Shown here piece after piece: positions 55,288 through 64,000 of a stretch of 64,000 nucleotides of DNA. The stretch covers positions 124,001-188,000 of the forward strand of contig NZ_KB903291.1 in the NCBI RefSeq assembly GCF_000379685.1. The letters run 5' to 3'. The position numbers were made by a program, and so were the translations under genes. Below the pieces are notes generated by a model. The model was not told where the DNA came from, searched no databases, and worked only from the letters and a program-made list of their open reading frames with translations. Position 1 is the first letter of the stretch. Each line of letters begins with the position of its first letter. The stretch is from Catelliglobosispora koreensis DSM 44566. Its GTDB lineage: Bacteria > Actinomycetota > Actinomycetes > Mycobacteriales > Micromonosporaceae.

Positions 55288-57531
55288 ATGCGCTGGAACA
55301 CCCGGATCGCCGCCGGAGTGGCCGCACTTTTGCTCCTAGGAACAATTCACGGCTGGCCGGTGCGGTCTGTGCACGCGGCGATCGTGCCCAGTGGATTCCA
55401 GGAGCAGATCGTCTTCGCTGGGTTGAGTCAGCCAACGAACATCGAGTTCGCCGCGGACGGCCGCGTATTCGTCGCCGAAAAGGGCGGCGTCATCAAGGTT
55501 TTCGACAACATCGCCGATCCCACCGCGACAGTGTTCGCCAATCTTTCGGCCAACACACACAATGTCTGGGATCGCGGCATGCTCGGCCTGGCGCTAGCGC
55601 CGAACTTTCCGGCCGACCCGTGGGTGTATGTGCTCTACGCCTACGACGCCCCGCCAGGACAGACCGCACCCTATTGGAATGACAACTGTGACACCGTGGC
55701 CGGCGGAGCCAACGGTGGCAAATGTGTGGTCACCGCACGGCTATCTCGCTTGCAGGCCAACGGCAATGTGATGACAGGCAGCGAGCAGGTGCTCATTCAG
55801 GACTGGTGCCAGCAGTACCCTTCGCACTCGATTGGCGACTTGCGGTTCGGCCCCGATGGCAAGCTTTATGTGACCAGTGGAGATGGCGCGAGCTTCAGCG
55901 CCACCGACTATGGCCAGCTCGGCAGCCCGCCCAACCCGTGCGCCGATCCGGCGAATGAGGGCGGGGCATTGCGGTCGCAGGATGTCCGGTCCGCCGCGGA
56001 CGCGACACAGCTCAGTGGGACGGTCCTGCGCCTCGAACCGTCAACGGGAGCAGCGGCGGCAGGCAACGCCAACATTGGCTCAGCGGATCTAAACACCCGG
56101 CGCATCGTGGCGATGGGGTTGCGCAATCCGTTCCGGTTCACCATTCGCCCGGGAACTAACGAGGTCTGGATTGGCGATGTGGGCTGGACGACATGGGAAG
56201 ACGTCGAGCGCTTGGTGAACCCGACGGCGGCACCGCCCAACTTTGGCTGGCCCTGTTACGAAGGCGCTGCCCGTAACTCCAGCTATGACAACGCCAATCT
56301 TCCGCTATGTGAGTCGCTTTACAGCGGTGCCGGGCAGACCGCGCCGTATTACACCTACAACCACAGCGCCGCTGTCGTGCCAGGCGAAACTTGTGGCACC
56401 GGTGGCGATTCGGTGTCGGGTATGGCTTTCTACCCGGCCAGTGGCGGTTCTTATCCAGCCGAGTACCAAGGGGCACTGTTCTTCGCGGATAACTCCCGTG
56501 GCTGCATCTGGGCGATGAAACCGTCAGCTCCAGGGGGTTTGCCGGCCACGGGCAACATCTCCGCCTTCGTGCAGCAGGCCGCCAGCGTGGTTGACCTGGC
56601 GATAGGCCCGGGAAGCGAACTGTACTATGTGGACCTCGGCGGGACCGTGCGGCGTCTTCGTTACTTCCCCGCTAACCAGCCCCCAGTAGCGAACATCGCG
56701 GCCGCTCCGGTCACCGGTCCTGCCCCGCTCACGGTCACCTTCGATGGTGCCGGTTCAATGGATGCCGATCCTGCTGATCAGGGACGCCTTACCTACCAAT
56801 GGGATTTCACGAACGATGGATCGTGGGACGCCACCACACCGGCCACCAGTTTCACGTACTCGTCGGGCGGCACGTTCACGGCACGGCTTCGGGTCACCGA
56901 CACGCTCGGCGCTTTCGATGACGAGACGGTGACGATTCAGCCGGGAAGCTCCGCTCCCGCCGCCTTCATAGATACACCAACCGCTGGCACGACTTGGAAG
57001 GTTGGCGATTCGCTTTCGTTCAGTGGCCACGCGACCGATCCTCAGCAGGGCACGCTTCCGGCGTCGGCCTTGTCCTGGGAGCTGCGGTTGCAGCACTGCT
57101 CCACGCCGACCAGCTGTCACACGCACGTTCTGCAAAGCTGGACAGGGACAGTGTCGGGATCGTTCATCGCACCGGATCACGAGTATCCGTCCTATGTGGA
57201 GCTAGCCCTGACAGCCACTGATGCCACCAACCTGACGAGCACGGTGGTCCGGCGCCTCGATCCGCAGACGGTTCAGCTGACGTTCACGGGCAACCCCAAC
57301 GGGGTGAGCCTGAGCGTCGGATCCTTTACCGGCCCGGCACCCTTTACCCGCCAGGTGATTCAGGGCTCCACCATTACGGTCAGCGCACCGAGCAGCTACA
57401 CCGCGGGTCTGCAGAAGTACAAGTTCGACCGCTGGTCTGACGGTGGCGCGCAAACCCATGTGATCACGGCACCAACCGCGAACACGACTTACACGGCGAT
57501 CTACAAGCCGTGCTTGCTCATCCTTTGCTAG
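55288..57531 (+). CDS. Secreted PQQ-type glucose/sorbosone dehydrogenase (AA12-like) with PKD domain
   Basis: A 747-residue precursor: signal peptide to about VHAA (residue 31), a six-blade GSDH beta-propeller about 35-460 (VFVAEKGGVIKVFDN, MLGLALAPNFP, LRFGPDGKLYVTSGDG, GLRNPFRFTIRPGTNEVWIGDVGW, FADNSRGCIW), PKD domain about 470-552 and C-terminal beta domains. AA12 enzymes can feed electrons to lytic polysaccharide monooxygenases; none is in the window. AGGAGG precedes the ATG. Converges on a TetR gene with a 4-bp stop overlap. Confidence 0.87.
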   Translation: MRWNTRIAAGVAALLLLGTIHGWPVRSVHAAIVPSGFQEQIVFAGLSQPTNIEFAADGRVFVAEKGGVIKVFDNIADPTATVFANLSANTHNVWDRGMLGLALAPNFPADPWVYVLYAYDAPPGQTAPYWNDNCDTVAGGANGGKCVVTARLSRLQANGNVMTGSEQVLIQDWCQQYPSHSIGDLRFGPDGKLYVTSGDGASFSATDYGQLGSPPNPCADPANEGGALRSQDVRSAADATQLSGTVLRLEPSTGAAAAGNANIGSADLNTRRIVAMGLRNPFRFTIRPGTNEVWIGDVGWTTWEDVERLVNPTAAPPNFGWPCYEGAARNSSYDNANLPLCESLYSGAGQTAPYYTYNHSAAVVPGETCGTGGDSVSGMAFYPASGGSYPAEYQGALFFADNSRGCIWAMKPSAPGGLPATGNISAFVQQAASVVDLAIGPGSELYYVDLGGTVRRLRYFPANQPPVANIAAAPVTGPAPLTVTFDGAGSMDADPADQGRLTYQWDFTNDGSWDATTPATSFTYSSGGTFTARLRVTDTLGAFDDETVTIQPGSSAPAAFIDTPTAGTTWKVGDSLSFSGHATDPQQGTLPASALSWELRLQHCSTPTSCHTHVLQSWTGTVSGSFIAPDHEYPSYVELALTATDATNLTSTVVRRLDPQTVQLTFTGNPNGVSLSVGSFTGPAPFTRQVIQGSTITVSAPSSYTAGLQKYKFDRWSDGGAQTHVITAPTANTTYTAIYKPCLLILC

Positions 57532-58109
57532 AGCCGCAACGCTTCGAGCAGTTTCGTCAGCGTGGCCTTCGTCGCACGGAGGTCCTGGGCGCGGGAGGTA
57601 GTCGCTAGCCAGAGCACGGCTTCGTTCATCGCACCGGAGAGCAGATGCGTCAACGGAGCGATCGGTTGCCGTGCCATGGTCCCCGCGTCCATGAGTGCTT
57701 CGAGGATGTCGGCGAGTTGGCGCTCGGACGCGGCCTCGTCCAGCGCGCGCCACTCGTTCCAGCCGAGCACCGCTGGGCCGTCGATCAGCATGATCTGCTG
57801 AATCTCGGGATCGGTGCTGACGTCAAGGAAGGCGTGACAGCCCGCGACGAGCTGATCCCACAGGTCGTCGTGCGCCTCGGCGGCCTCAGCGACACGTTGC
57901 CCGACTTCCTGTTGCACCTCGGCCAAGACCGCGCGGAAGACATCGGCTTTACTCGGGAAGTGGTGGTACAGGGCGCCTTTGGTGACCCCCGCCGCGTTAA
58001 CTAGCTCCGCCAAACCCACTTGGGGGTACCCGGAAGCCGCGAACAAACGACGCGCTTCCCGCAGCAGTGCCTGCCGCGTCTGGTCTCGTTGCTCCGCTCT
58101 TGTGGCCAC
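57528..58109 (-). CDS. TetR-family regulator of the adjacent VOC gene
   Basis: A 193-residue repressor: HTH about 10-55 (ALLREARRLFAASGYPQVGLAELVNAAGVTKGALYHHFPSKADVF) and a C-terminal TetR_C-like domain. Divergent from the VOC gene, with two copies of a palindrome CATACCNATGGTATG between them, so autorepression and VOC control are likely. Ligand unknown. Confidence 0.9.
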   Translation of the reverse strand: MATRAEQRDQTRQALLREARRLFAASGYPQVGLAELVNAAGVTKGALYHHFPSKADVFRAVLAEVQQEVGQRVAEAAEAHDDLWDQLVAGCHAFLDVSTDPEIQQIMLIDGPAVLGWNEWRALDEAASERQLADILEALMDAGTMARQPIAPLTHLLSGAMNEAVLWLATTSRAQDLRATKATLTKLLEALRL

Positions 58110-58132
58110 GATCTCACTCTCTCAGCCGTTGA

Positions 58133-58147
58133 CATACCAATGGTACG
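58133..58147. promoter_or_regulatory. TetR operator site 1
   Basis: CATACCAATGGTACG, a near-palindrome (arms TACC/GGTA) just before the TetR gene start; one end has diverged compared with site 2. Confidence 0.65.
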
Positions 58148-58162
58148 CGACTAGCGTCAGTT

Positions 58163-58181
58163 CACATACCGATGGTATGTG
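58163..58181. promoter_or_regulatory. TetR operator site 2
   Basis: CACATACCGATGGTATGTG has perfect 8-bp arms around GAT, 14 bp before the VOC start codon, overlapping where its ribosome site begins. Shares the core with site 1 at 31-bp centre spacing, i.e. three helical turns. Confidence 0.78.
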
Positions 58182-58194
58182 AAGGAGTAAGACA

Positions 58195-58614
58195 ATGAAC
58201 CTGACCAGCTTCTATCCCGTCATCGCCACCACGAAGGTCGCCGAGTCGCGTGACTTCTACACCGGCTTACTCGGCTTCGAAGTGACGTTTGAAGCGGATT
58301 GGTATGTCAGCCTGCGGCGTGGCAGCTATGAGCTGGCACTACTCGATCACACGCACCCGACGATCCCCGAGGGATTCCGGCGGCCCGTCCAGGGGCTCGT
58401 GCTGAACTTCGAGGTTGAAGATGTCGACGCGCAGTGGCAGCGGCTCGTGGTCGAGCACGGTCTCAAGCCCGAGCTGGAGCTGCGCGACGAGGACTTCGGC
58501 CAGCGCCACTTCATCGTGGCCGACCCGAGTGGCGTGCTGATCGATGTCATCACGCCCATCGAGCCGACTAGTGAATTCGCCGCACAATATGCAGCAGGTA
58601 CTCCTTCCGATTGA
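58195..58614 (+). CDS. VOC/glyoxalase-fold protein
   Basis: A 139-residue protein of two beta-alpha-beta-beta-beta modules: [36 protein letters not shown] and [18 protein letters not shown]...[17 protein letters not shown]. The family includes glyoxalases, dioxygenases and drug-binding resistance proteins; the specific activity cannot be told. GAAGGAG precedes the ATG. Its 3' end overlaps the convergent otrA-like gene by 47 bp. Confidence 0.88.
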   Translation: MNLTSFYPVIATTKVAESRDFYTGLLGFEVTFEADWYVSLRRGSYELALLDHTHPTIPEGFRRPVQGLVLNFEVEDVDAQWQRLVVEHGLKPELELRDEDFGQRHFIVADPSGVLIDVITPIEPTSEFAAQYAAGTPSD

Positions 58615-60481
58615 GCGGGTCGGGGCCGATCCGGGCACGGGACGAGGGTGCGCCTTTGACGGGCTGATAGTGGTCGAACGCGGTTTCGAGCACGCCCTCG
58701 CCCCGGGTCAGCCCCGGCAATTGCTGTTGCAGCTCATGCACATTGGCGGCCGGCACATGACCATCCACAAACGACACAGCCCCACGCGGAATGGGAGCCT
58801 GGACGGACGCCCGCGATCGGGCCAGCACCGGCAGCACTTGCGGGTACAGCTCGGCAGGCAGCTCTAGCGACAGGCTGTGCACCGGCTCGAAGACACGGGT
58901 TCCCGCTTGCCGCAACGCAGTCATGAGCACCAGCGGAGTGAGATTGCGGAAGTCGCCAGCCGTGCTGGACATGCTCTTGTCAAACGTTCCGTGTGAGTGA
59001 CTTTGGCGCGCCCAGTAGCCGGCGTGCGTCATCGTGACCGTGCAGTCGGTCACGCTCCAGCCATGGAGGCCTTGCTCAAGGGTCTGAAACACCGACTCCT
59101 CAACGGCTTTGAAGAACGCTGGAGGCATCGACCCTGGTTCGACTCCGAGCTGGAAGTTGTTGCCCGTGCCGGGTTCACTGGGCGTGACGCGCAGCCCCAC
59201 CGTGGCAAGGAACGGGTTGGGGGCAACCGCTATGAACTCGGCTGCTTCCCCAGTACCCACTAGTTTTTCAATGCATATCGTGGTTGTTTCCCGAAAGGTC
59301 ACGTCGACGCCGAAGTCACGGGCGAGCGTGGTTTGAATGACTTCCTTCTGCACCTCGCCGTAAAGGGACAGGGAAAGTTCTTGCCGCTGCTCGTCTTGGC
59401 GCAGATTGATGAGCGGATCCTGTTCAGCCAGCTGGGTCAGCGCGACGTGAAGCGCACCCTTGGCCGATGCGGGCACAGGCACCACAACGGTTTCCAGCGA
59501 CGGTGGGGTGAAGAACCGGGCAACGGACGTCTCGGGTGAGACGCCGATGAAATCGCCGATCCTGACTTCGCTTAGCCCATACAGCTTAGCGATCTGCCCA
59601 GCCTCAGCAGCCGACCGCGACACAGCACCGCCCCGGTCGAAGACCTCCATGGCCGTCACCTTTTCCGCGTGACCGTTGCCGAAGGCGACCCGGTCCCGGA
59701 CACGGATCGTCCCGGCGAACAGCCGCACATAGGCGATCTTCTCGCCTGAGTCACCCCGCTCCACTTTGAACACCACGCCCGAGAGCGGAGCGTTCGCGTC
59801 ACCGGGGAGAGAAGGCAGGAACTCTTTGATCCCAGCCGTCAGGGCGCCGACTCCGGCGCCGGTGATGGCTGAGCCAAGGTAGACGGGATGCACAACGGCC
59901 TGCTTCGTCTGCGCCGCAAGCGCTTGACGCAGCCGCTGCGGCGAGACGTCCTCGCGAACGGCAGCCGCCAACAGCTCATCGTCTCGCAACGTCAGCACGT
60001 CGAGCAGATCAGCACGCGTCGCCGTGGCCATCGGCACCGTCGCCAGCGACAGGCGTTCCAGCAACGACGCGTCGCGCGCACCGACACGGTCGATCTTGTT
60101 GATGAAAATGAGGGTGGGCAGGCGCAAGCGCTGCAGCGCACGCATGAGGACGCGGGTCTGCGCCTGCACACCCTCCACAGCGGACACCACGAGCACGGCA
60201 CCGTCGAGCACTTGGAGCACGCGCTCCACCTCAGCGATGAAATCGGGGTGGCCAGGCGTATCGATGAGGTTGACAGTCAAGTCATCGATCGCGAAGGAGG
60301 CCACCGCCGATTTGATCGTGATGCCGCGTTCACGTTCCAGAGCGAGGGAATCGGTCAGCGTGCTGCCGTCATCGACACTTCCGAGCTCGCCAATGACCCC
60401 GCCAGCGAAGAGCAGGCGTTCGGTCAGGCTCGTCTTACCGGCGTCGACGTGCGCCAGAATACCTAGGTTCAGCGTTGTCAC
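58568..60481 (-). CDS. Tetracycline ribosomal protection protein (OtrA/TetM family)
   Basis: EF-G-like GTPase that releases tetracycline from the ribosome. The 637-residue protein has G1 [15 protein letters not shown], switch [11 protein letters not shown]3 DTPGHPDF, G4 INKID, then EF-G domains II-V ([47 protein letters not shown]). The last segment is the Tet(M)-type domain IV region. GTG at 60481. A 35-residue reading frame with a strong ribosome site overlaps its start. Similar to the housekeeping-located otr(A)-like genes of many actinomycetes. Confidence 0.92.
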   Translation of the reverse strand: MTTLNLGILAHVDAGKTSLTERLLFAGGVIGELGSVDDGSTLTDSLALERERGITIKSAVASFAIDDLTVNLIDTPGHPDFIAEVERVLQVLDGAVLVVSAVEGVQAQTRVLMRALQRLRLPTLIFINKIDRVGARDASLLERLSLATVPMATATRADLLDVLTLRDDELLAAAVREDVSPQRLRQALAAQTKQAVVHPVYLGSAITGAGVGALTAGIKEFLPSLPGDANAPLSGVVFKVERGDSGEKIAYVRLFAGTIRVRDRVAFGNGHAEKVTAMEVFDRGGAVSRSAAEAGQIAKLYGLSEVRIGDFIGVSPETSVARFFTPPSLETVVVPVPASAKGALHVALTQLAEQDPLINLRQDEQRQELSLSLYGEVQKEVIQTTLARDFGVDVTFRETTTICIEKLVGTGEAAEFIAVAPNPFLATVGLRVTPSEPGTGNNFQLGVEPGSMPPAFFKAVEESVFQTLEQGLHGWSVTDCTVTMTHAGYWARQSHSHGTFDKSMSSTAGDFRNLTPLVLMTALRQAGTRVFEPVHSLSLELPAELYPQVLPVLARSRASVQAPIPRGAVSFVDGHVPAANVHELQQQLPGLTRGEGVLETAFDHYQPVKGAPSSRARIGPDPLNRKEYLLHIVRRIH

Positions 60482-60542
60482 TAAGCGTCATGTCCTTTGA
60501 CTGGGCGGTCATTGCGGTAAGGGACATAGACGCTTCGCGCAT
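60435..60542 (-). CDS. Short upstream ORF overlapping the otrA-like start
   Basis: A 35-residue frame [22 protein letters not shown]... with GAAGGAG six bases before its ATG, whereas the otrA-like GTG has no good ribosome site of its own. It ends 47 bp inside the resistance gene in another frame and finishes ARRRR. tet(M) has a leader peptide that controls expression, so a coupling or attenuation role is possible. It may also be non-coding. Confidence 0.4.
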   Translation of the reverse strand: MREASMSLTAMTAQSKDMTLSDNAEPRYSGARRRR

Positions 60543-60607
60543 TGCTTTCTCCTTCGCACTCGATGAGGGCTCAGTGGAACATTGGCGCCGGCCATCCAGC
60601 AACTGGT

Positions 60608-61180
60608 TTATGCCGCGGCATAGCGGCTGAGCACGAGCGAGCCACCAGGCAGGGCTCGCGACTCGAGCAATCGCAAGGGCAAGCGACCGTTGAATATCTT
60701 CGTGCCATCGCCGAGGAACGAGGGGCCAACCATGAGGTGCAGCTCGTCCACCAGTCCTTGGAGCAGCAAATCGTTCCACATGGTCCGGCTGCCGAAGACG
60801 ATGATGTCCTTGCCCTGCTTGGCTTTCAGCTCAGTGAGCGTTGTCACCGCGTCAGACCGCTTGACGATGGCCGTGTTCTCCCAGGGTGCTATCTGGTCTG
60901 AGGTCAGACTGTCCGAGACGACGAGCTTGTCGATGGCGTTATTGAGACGGGATATCTCCCGCTCGACCGGCGGCCTTGACGCGTCGTCGGCCACTGCTGG
61001 CCAGTACCTCCTGAAGAGGTCAAACGAGTTGCGGCCGAGCAGCAACGTGCCGGCGGCACGCAGCCGCCCGGCGTTGTAGTGGTCGAAGTCTTCGTGAAAG
61101 GGCAACGCCATCACGTCTCCACCGGGACCATCATAGAAACCGTCGGCCGAGATGATGTTGGCGACGATGAGCTTGCGCAT
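60608..61180 (-). CDS. RibD-C/dihydrofolate-reductase-like protein
   Basis: A 190-residue protein of the bacterial DHFR-like family: RKLIVANIISADGFYDGPGGD, AAGTLLLGRNSFDLFRRYWPAV, IVFGSRTMWNDLLLQGLVDELHLMVGP, FLGDGTKIF. NADPH-dependent reductase fold; substrate unknown and not a true folate DHFR. It lies 70 bp downstream of an ECF sigma gene on the same strand and could be cotranscribed. Confidence 0.88.
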   Translation of the reverse strand: MRKLIVANIISADGFYDGPGGDVMALPFHEDFDHYNAGRLRAAGTLLLGRNSFDLFRRYWPAVADDASRPPVEREISRLNNAIDKLVVSDSLTSDQIAPWENTAIVKRSDAVTTLTELKAKQGKDIIVFGSRTMWNDLLLQGLVDELHLMVGPSFLGDGTKIFNGRLPLRLLESRALPGGSLVLSRYAAA

Positions 61181-61250
61181 GGTGTTTCTCCTCTGTCGTT
61201 AGGTGCGATTCAAAGAGGTAGAGACAGCGCACGGGCGAAATTCATCGCCC

Positions 61251-62210
61251 TCAGTCAAGATCTTTTGGCAAGCCGAACCACACGGGCAGTTCCGGGTCGA
61301 GAAACGCGCTGAGCTGCGCGACTTTCCCGTCGCGGAAAGAGAGCACCGTGATCGAGCCGAGCCGGAACTCCTCACCTTGCAGCTGATAGCAGGCGAAGCC
61401 GGGCTGTCCGTTCACTTCGCGTGGACGCAGCCGCCACGGGGTGGCGAACACCCGCTCGCGGAAGAACCGCGCGACCGCGGCACGGCCGTCGAACCAAGCG
61501 GGAAGCGGCGGCATGGTGAACTTCGCGTCCTGGGCGAGCAGGCTCACGAGCGTATCCACATCAGCCCGCTCCCATGCCGCGACGAAGCTCTCAAGGAGCT
61601 GCCGCTGGCCAGATTCGCCGAGCGCGGCTAGCTCCGCCCGCTGACTGACCATCGGCACACGCTCCTGCACCGACTTTCGCGCCCGCTGAAGCGCGCTGTT
61701 GACGGAAGCTGTTGTGGTATCAAGCATTTCAGCGGTCTCGGCGGCGGAATAGGCGAGCACATCGCGCAGGATGAGGACGGCTCGCTGAGTACCAGGTAGG
61801 TGTTGTAAGGCCGCGGCGAAGGCGAGCTCGATGCCTTCACGCTGGGCATAGCGCACGGCCGGGCCTGGTTCTTCGGCCGGAACGTCATCTGGCCACGGCT
61901 CGAACCAGATCGGTCCCGAGACAGGCTCACCAAGGTCGCTTGTGGACTCGCGGGACGGCCCGTAATCCGGCGACAGCATGCGCATCGGGCGCCGGGCGAG
62001 CATCCGCAAACAAGTGTTGGTGCAGATGCGGTAGAGCCACGTGCGCAGGGAGCTACGCCCTTCGAAACCCGAGAGCCCGCGCCAGGCGTTGAGCAATGAC
62101 TCCTGCAGCGCGTCCTCGGCGTCCTGCAACGAGCCGAGCATGCGATAGCAGTGTGCCTTCAGCTCGCCTCGATAGCCGGCGACCGCTTCCCCGAATTCCA
62201 CCTCGCGCAC
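61251..62210 (-). CDS. ECF sigma factor with SnoaL-like domain (SigG type), second copy
   Basis: A 319-residue protein: region 2 about 8-80 (YRGELKAHCYRMLGSLQDAEDALQESLLNAW; SSLRTWLYRICTNTCLRML), region 4 about 130-185 (LPGTQRAVLILRDVLAYSAAETAEMLDTTTASVNSALQRAR), then SnoaL-like residues about 205-315 (LLESFVAAWERADVDTLVSLLAQDAKFTMPP). Paralogue of the protein at 39868. Divergent from the ribbon-helix-helix gene 53 bp away. Confidence 0.92.
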   Translation of the reverse strand: MREVEFGEAVAGYRGELKAHCYRMLGSLQDAEDALQESLLNAWRGLSGFEGRSSLRTWLYRICTNTCLRMLARRPMRMLSPDYGPSRESTSDLGEPVSGPIWFEPWPDDVPAEEPGPAVRYAQREGIELAFAAALQHLPGTQRAVLILRDVLAYSAAETAEMLDTTTASVNSALQRARKSVQERVPMVSQRAELAALGESGQRQLLESFVAAWERADVDTLVSLLAQDAKFTMPPLPAWFDGRAAVARFFRERVFATPWRLRPREVNGQPGFACYQLQGEEFRLGSITVLSFRDGKVAQLSAFLDPELPVWFGLPKDLD

Positions 62211-62231
62211 GGCCCCAGAGTAGTGGACTTG

Positions 62232-62256
62232 CTATGGCGCCATTATTGCGCCATAG
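62232..62256. promoter_or_regulatory. Operator-like palindrome before the RHH gene
   Basis: CTATGGCGC / GCGCCATAG, perfect 9-bp arms with a 7-bp spacer, 7 bp before the RHH gene start; a further TGGTGCCA-like half-site overlaps the start. Suggests autoregulation by the RHH protein. Confidence 0.7.
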
Positions 62257-62263
62257 TGGTGCC

Positions 62264-62755
62264 ATGGACCTAAAGCCGTACGTCGACAGTGTGCGCGCTG
62301 AACTCATGATCGCCGCGGCGGCCGGTGGAGACGACGCTCGCGCGCTCGCCGAGCGCCTTGTCGCACCACTGGAGTCCGCGATCCGGCTCACGCTGCTCAG
62401 CGCCCTGTCCAACGCCGCTGACGAGATCACCCGCGAGCTGGCTCCTGGCTCCGTTGACCTGCGCCTGCGCGGTCTCGACCCAAGCTTCGTCGTGGCACTG
62501 CCACAGGCCGAGCAGTGGGACGAGGAGCCACGCGGTGCCACCATGGCGCCACCTGTAGACGAAGAAGGCGCCACCGCACGGATCAACTTCCGTCCGCCCG
62601 AGCATCTCAAAGCGCGGATCGACGAGGCGGCTGGCCGCGAAGGTCTGTCCGTTAACGCTTGGCTCGTGCGGGCTGTCTCCGGCGTCCTCAACAACGTCCG
62701 GCCGGGACGGCACTCTTCCGGCGGCGCCCAGTCCTACACCGGCTGGGTCCGGTAG
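62264..62755 (+). CDS. Ribbon-helix-helix (Arc/HicB-type) transcriptional regulator
   Basis: A 163-residue protein with a C-terminal RHH motif: ARINFRPPEHLKARIDEAAGREGLSVNAWLVRAVSGVL at about 105-142. The N-terminal half (LKPYVDSVRAELMIAAAAGGDDARALAERLVAPLESAIRLTLLSAL) is helical and may oligomerise. A palindrome sits just upstream. It opens a unit with a DUF4097 protein and an ABC exporter, a combination I recall as common in actinobacteria; no toxin gene is present. Confidence 0.85.
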   Translation: MDLKPYVDSVRAELMIAAAAGGDDARALAERLVAPLESAIRLTLLSALSNAADEITRELAPGSVDLRLRGLDPSFVVALPQAEQWDEEPRGATMAPPVDEEGATARINFRPPEHLKARIDEAAGREGLSVNAWLVRAVSGVLNNVRPGRHSSGGAQSYTGWVR

Positions 62756-62773
62756 AGACAAGGAGACCGTGCC

Positions 62774-63619
62774 ATGCCTGCCTTTGACACACCTCAGGCG
62801 ATTACTGCCACCGTCGACATTATCGCCGGGGACATCCGCCTCATCGCGAGCGACCGTAAAGACACCATTGTGGATATCGGGCCCCGGGATCCGGCCAACG
62901 ACACCGACGTTCAGGCGGCGGAGTCGCTGCGCGTCGACTTCAGCGATGGCAAGCTCACCATCAAGTCTGCTAAGCGCTTTCAGAACATGTTCACCAGCCG
63001 GCCAGGGGTCGTCAATGTCACCGTTGAACTGCCCACCGGGTCAGATGTGCGTGGCACCACGGCTTCTGGAGACGTGCTGTGCGAGGGCCGCGTGGGGCAG
63101 TGCCAGCTCAAGACCACGCACGGCGACGTCGAGGTCAACCAGGCCGAAGCGGTTCACCTGAGCACGATGCACGGTCAAGTCATGGTGCTGCGCGTCGCGG
63201 GCGACAGCAACGTTGTCGGATCGGGCGAGCTTCGCATCGAAGAGATCGGTGGCAAAGCGTCCATCAAGAATCTCAACGGTGACAGCTGGATTGGCAAGGT
63301 CGCCGGCAACGTGTCGCTGAATTCCGCGCACGGCAACATTTCCGTCGACAAGGCCGGGTCGAATCTCACTGCCCGCACGGCTTTCGGCAACGTACGCGTG
63401 GGGGACGTGACCCGCGGCTCGATCGTGCTCCAGTCCGCCTCGGGTGACTTGGAAGTGGGCATCCACCAAGGCACAGCCGCATGGCTGGAAGTGAGGTCCT
63501 CCATCGGGGTCGTGACCAACACGCTGGAGGCGACGGACCGTCCCGAAGGCACCCAGGAAACCGCCGAGATCCGTGCCCGCACGTTCGACGGCAACATCAC
63601 CATCCGACGCGCTGAATAG
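62774..63619 (+). CDS. DUF4097-family beta-repeat protein
   Basis: A 281-residue protein without signal peptide made of short strand repeats (GTTASGDVLCEGRVGQCQLKTTHGDVEVNQAEAVHLSTMHGQV and onward, spaced ~20 residues), the DUF4097/adhesin-like beta-solenoid. Function unknown; here it lies 18 bp after the RHH gene and 13 bp before an ABC ATPase gene, so it probably belongs to an envelope or drug stress response. Confidence 0.88.
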   Translation: MPAFDTPQAITATVDIIAGDIRLIASDRKDTIVDIGPRDPANDTDVQAAESLRVDFSDGKLTIKSAKRFQNMFTSRPGVVNVTVELPTGSDVRGTTASGDVLCEGRVGQCQLKTTHGDVEVNQAEAVHLSTMHGQVMVLRVAGDSNVVGSGELRIEEIGGKASIKNLNGDSWIGKVAGNVSLNSAHGNISVDKAGSNLTARTAFGNVRVGDVTRGSIVLQSASGDLEVGIHQGTAAWLEVRSSIGVVTNTLEATDRPEGTQETAEIRARTFDGNITIRRAE

Positions 63620-63632
63620 AGGTGACCACCCC

Positions 63633-64000
63633 ATGACACAAGCCGCGATCAAAACAACCGGCCTGCGCAAGTCCTTTGGCAGCAACCAGGTGCTCAAGGG
63701 CATCGACTTGGAAGTCGCAGAAGGCACCATCTTCGCCTTGCTCGGCCCCAACGGCGCGGGCAAGACCACGATGGTCCACATTCTGTCCACCTTGATTCGC
63801 GCCGACGCGGGCCTCGGCACGGTCGCCGGGCACGATCTGGCCAAAGAGCCTGACGCGGTCCGCGATGCGATCGGCGTGACGGGACAGTTCTCCGCTGTCG
63901 ACAACTTCCTCAACGGGGAAGAGAACCTGATGCTGATGGCCGACCTCAGGCATCTCAGCAAAGCCAACGGCCGCAAGCGAACCGCCGAGTTGCTGAGCCG
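63633..64000 (+). CDS. Daunorubicin-type (DrrA) ABC exporter ATPase, N-terminal part
   Basis: The first 122 codons: LRKSFGSNQVLKGIDLEVAEG, Walker A GPNGAGKTTMVHILSTL, and the Q-loop segment GVTGQFSAVDNFLNGEENLMLMADL, typical of DrrA-like drug export ATPases. Cut by the right edge before the signature and Walker B. Third gene of the RHH-DUF4097-ABC unit. Confidence 0.9.
   Translation, partial: MTQAAIKTTGLRKSFGSNQVLKGIDLEVAEGTIFALLGPNGAGKTTMVHILSTLIRADAGLGTVAGHDLAKEPDAVRDAIGVTGQFSAVDNFLNGEENLMLMADLRHLSKANGRKRTAELLS

Noticed and set aside
62264-62755. RHH gene as antitoxin of a toxin-antitoxin pair
   Set aside because: No toxin-like gene adjoins; the neighbours are DUF4097 and ABC exporter genes.

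Overview
The window is high-GC actinobacterial DNA. It carries WhiB regulators, a SigH/SigR-RshA pair, PdtaS, a nickel superoxide dismutase with its maturase, an OtrA-type ribosomal protection protein, DUF397/DUF5753 genes, and cellulases with CBM2 modules. The gene order is dense, with frequent GTG/TTG starts and many 4-bp overlaps. The order and the cellulolytic content suggest Pseudonocardiales, but this is an inference. I see no rRNA or tRNA gene, no CRISPR array and no insertion sequence.

Region 1 (1-21.2 kb) is conserved housekeeping and stress sequence. It runs: malic enzyme (cut by the left edge), sodX/sodN, a UsfX/RsbW-like protein, membrane proteins, a lipid kinase, whiB1, a sulfite-assimilation operon (nirA, zinc ribbon, cysH, sirB), pdtaS with a SIS-domain gene, a drug exporter with its TetR repressor, a GNAT gene, a biotinyl-domain protein, rshA-sigH, a hydrolase, a second WhiB, an SRAP protein, aroA, rsgA and hisN. 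From memory, whiB1-pdtaS-TB7.3-rshA-sigH-SRAP-aroA matches the M. tuberculosis Rv3219-Rv3228 neighbourhood, with extra genes inserted. Two regulatory sites are readable: a CRP-type palindrome before whiB1, and a perfect SigR-type promoter (GGAAT-N18-GTT) before sigH.

Region 2 (21.3-33.6 kb) is a secreted-polysaccharidase island. GH9 and GH48 cellulases each have a CebR/CelR-type operator. Between them lie a secreted M15-like protein, a three-repeat secreted protein, and a membrane-anchored sigma/anti-sigma/sensor fusion. An ABC exporter follows.

Region 3 (33.8-52.5 kb) is accessory and envelope sequence: a DUF5753 regulator with two DUF397 genes, a SigF/SigB-type sigma factor, a GH87-like alpha-1,3-glucanase, an ECF sigma factor overlapping a STAS gene tail-to-tail, a phosphopantetheinyl transferase, two cell-wall hydrolases sharing a golvesin-like domain, an EEP-KptA pair, a metallophosphoesterase, an OmpA/BON protein with a Glu-Pro-rod partner, a pentapeptide protein, a DUF222-HNH gene and a second DUF5753 regulator.

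Region 4 (52.8-64 kb) holds a second, larger sigma/anti-sigma/sensor fusion divergent from a PQQ-type sugar dehydrogenase, a TetR-VOC pair with two operators, an OtrA-like gene behind an overlapping short ORF, a second SnoaL-type ECF sigma factor, and an RHH-DUF4097-ABC operon cut by the right edge.

The most notable signals are the two sigma/anti-sigma/sensor fusions, each divergent from a secreted-protein gene; the missing rsgA start codon after aroA; the EEP-KptA pair; an interspersed GTCCA-N3-TGGAC palindrome; and about ten convergent gene pairs that overlap at their 3' ends.
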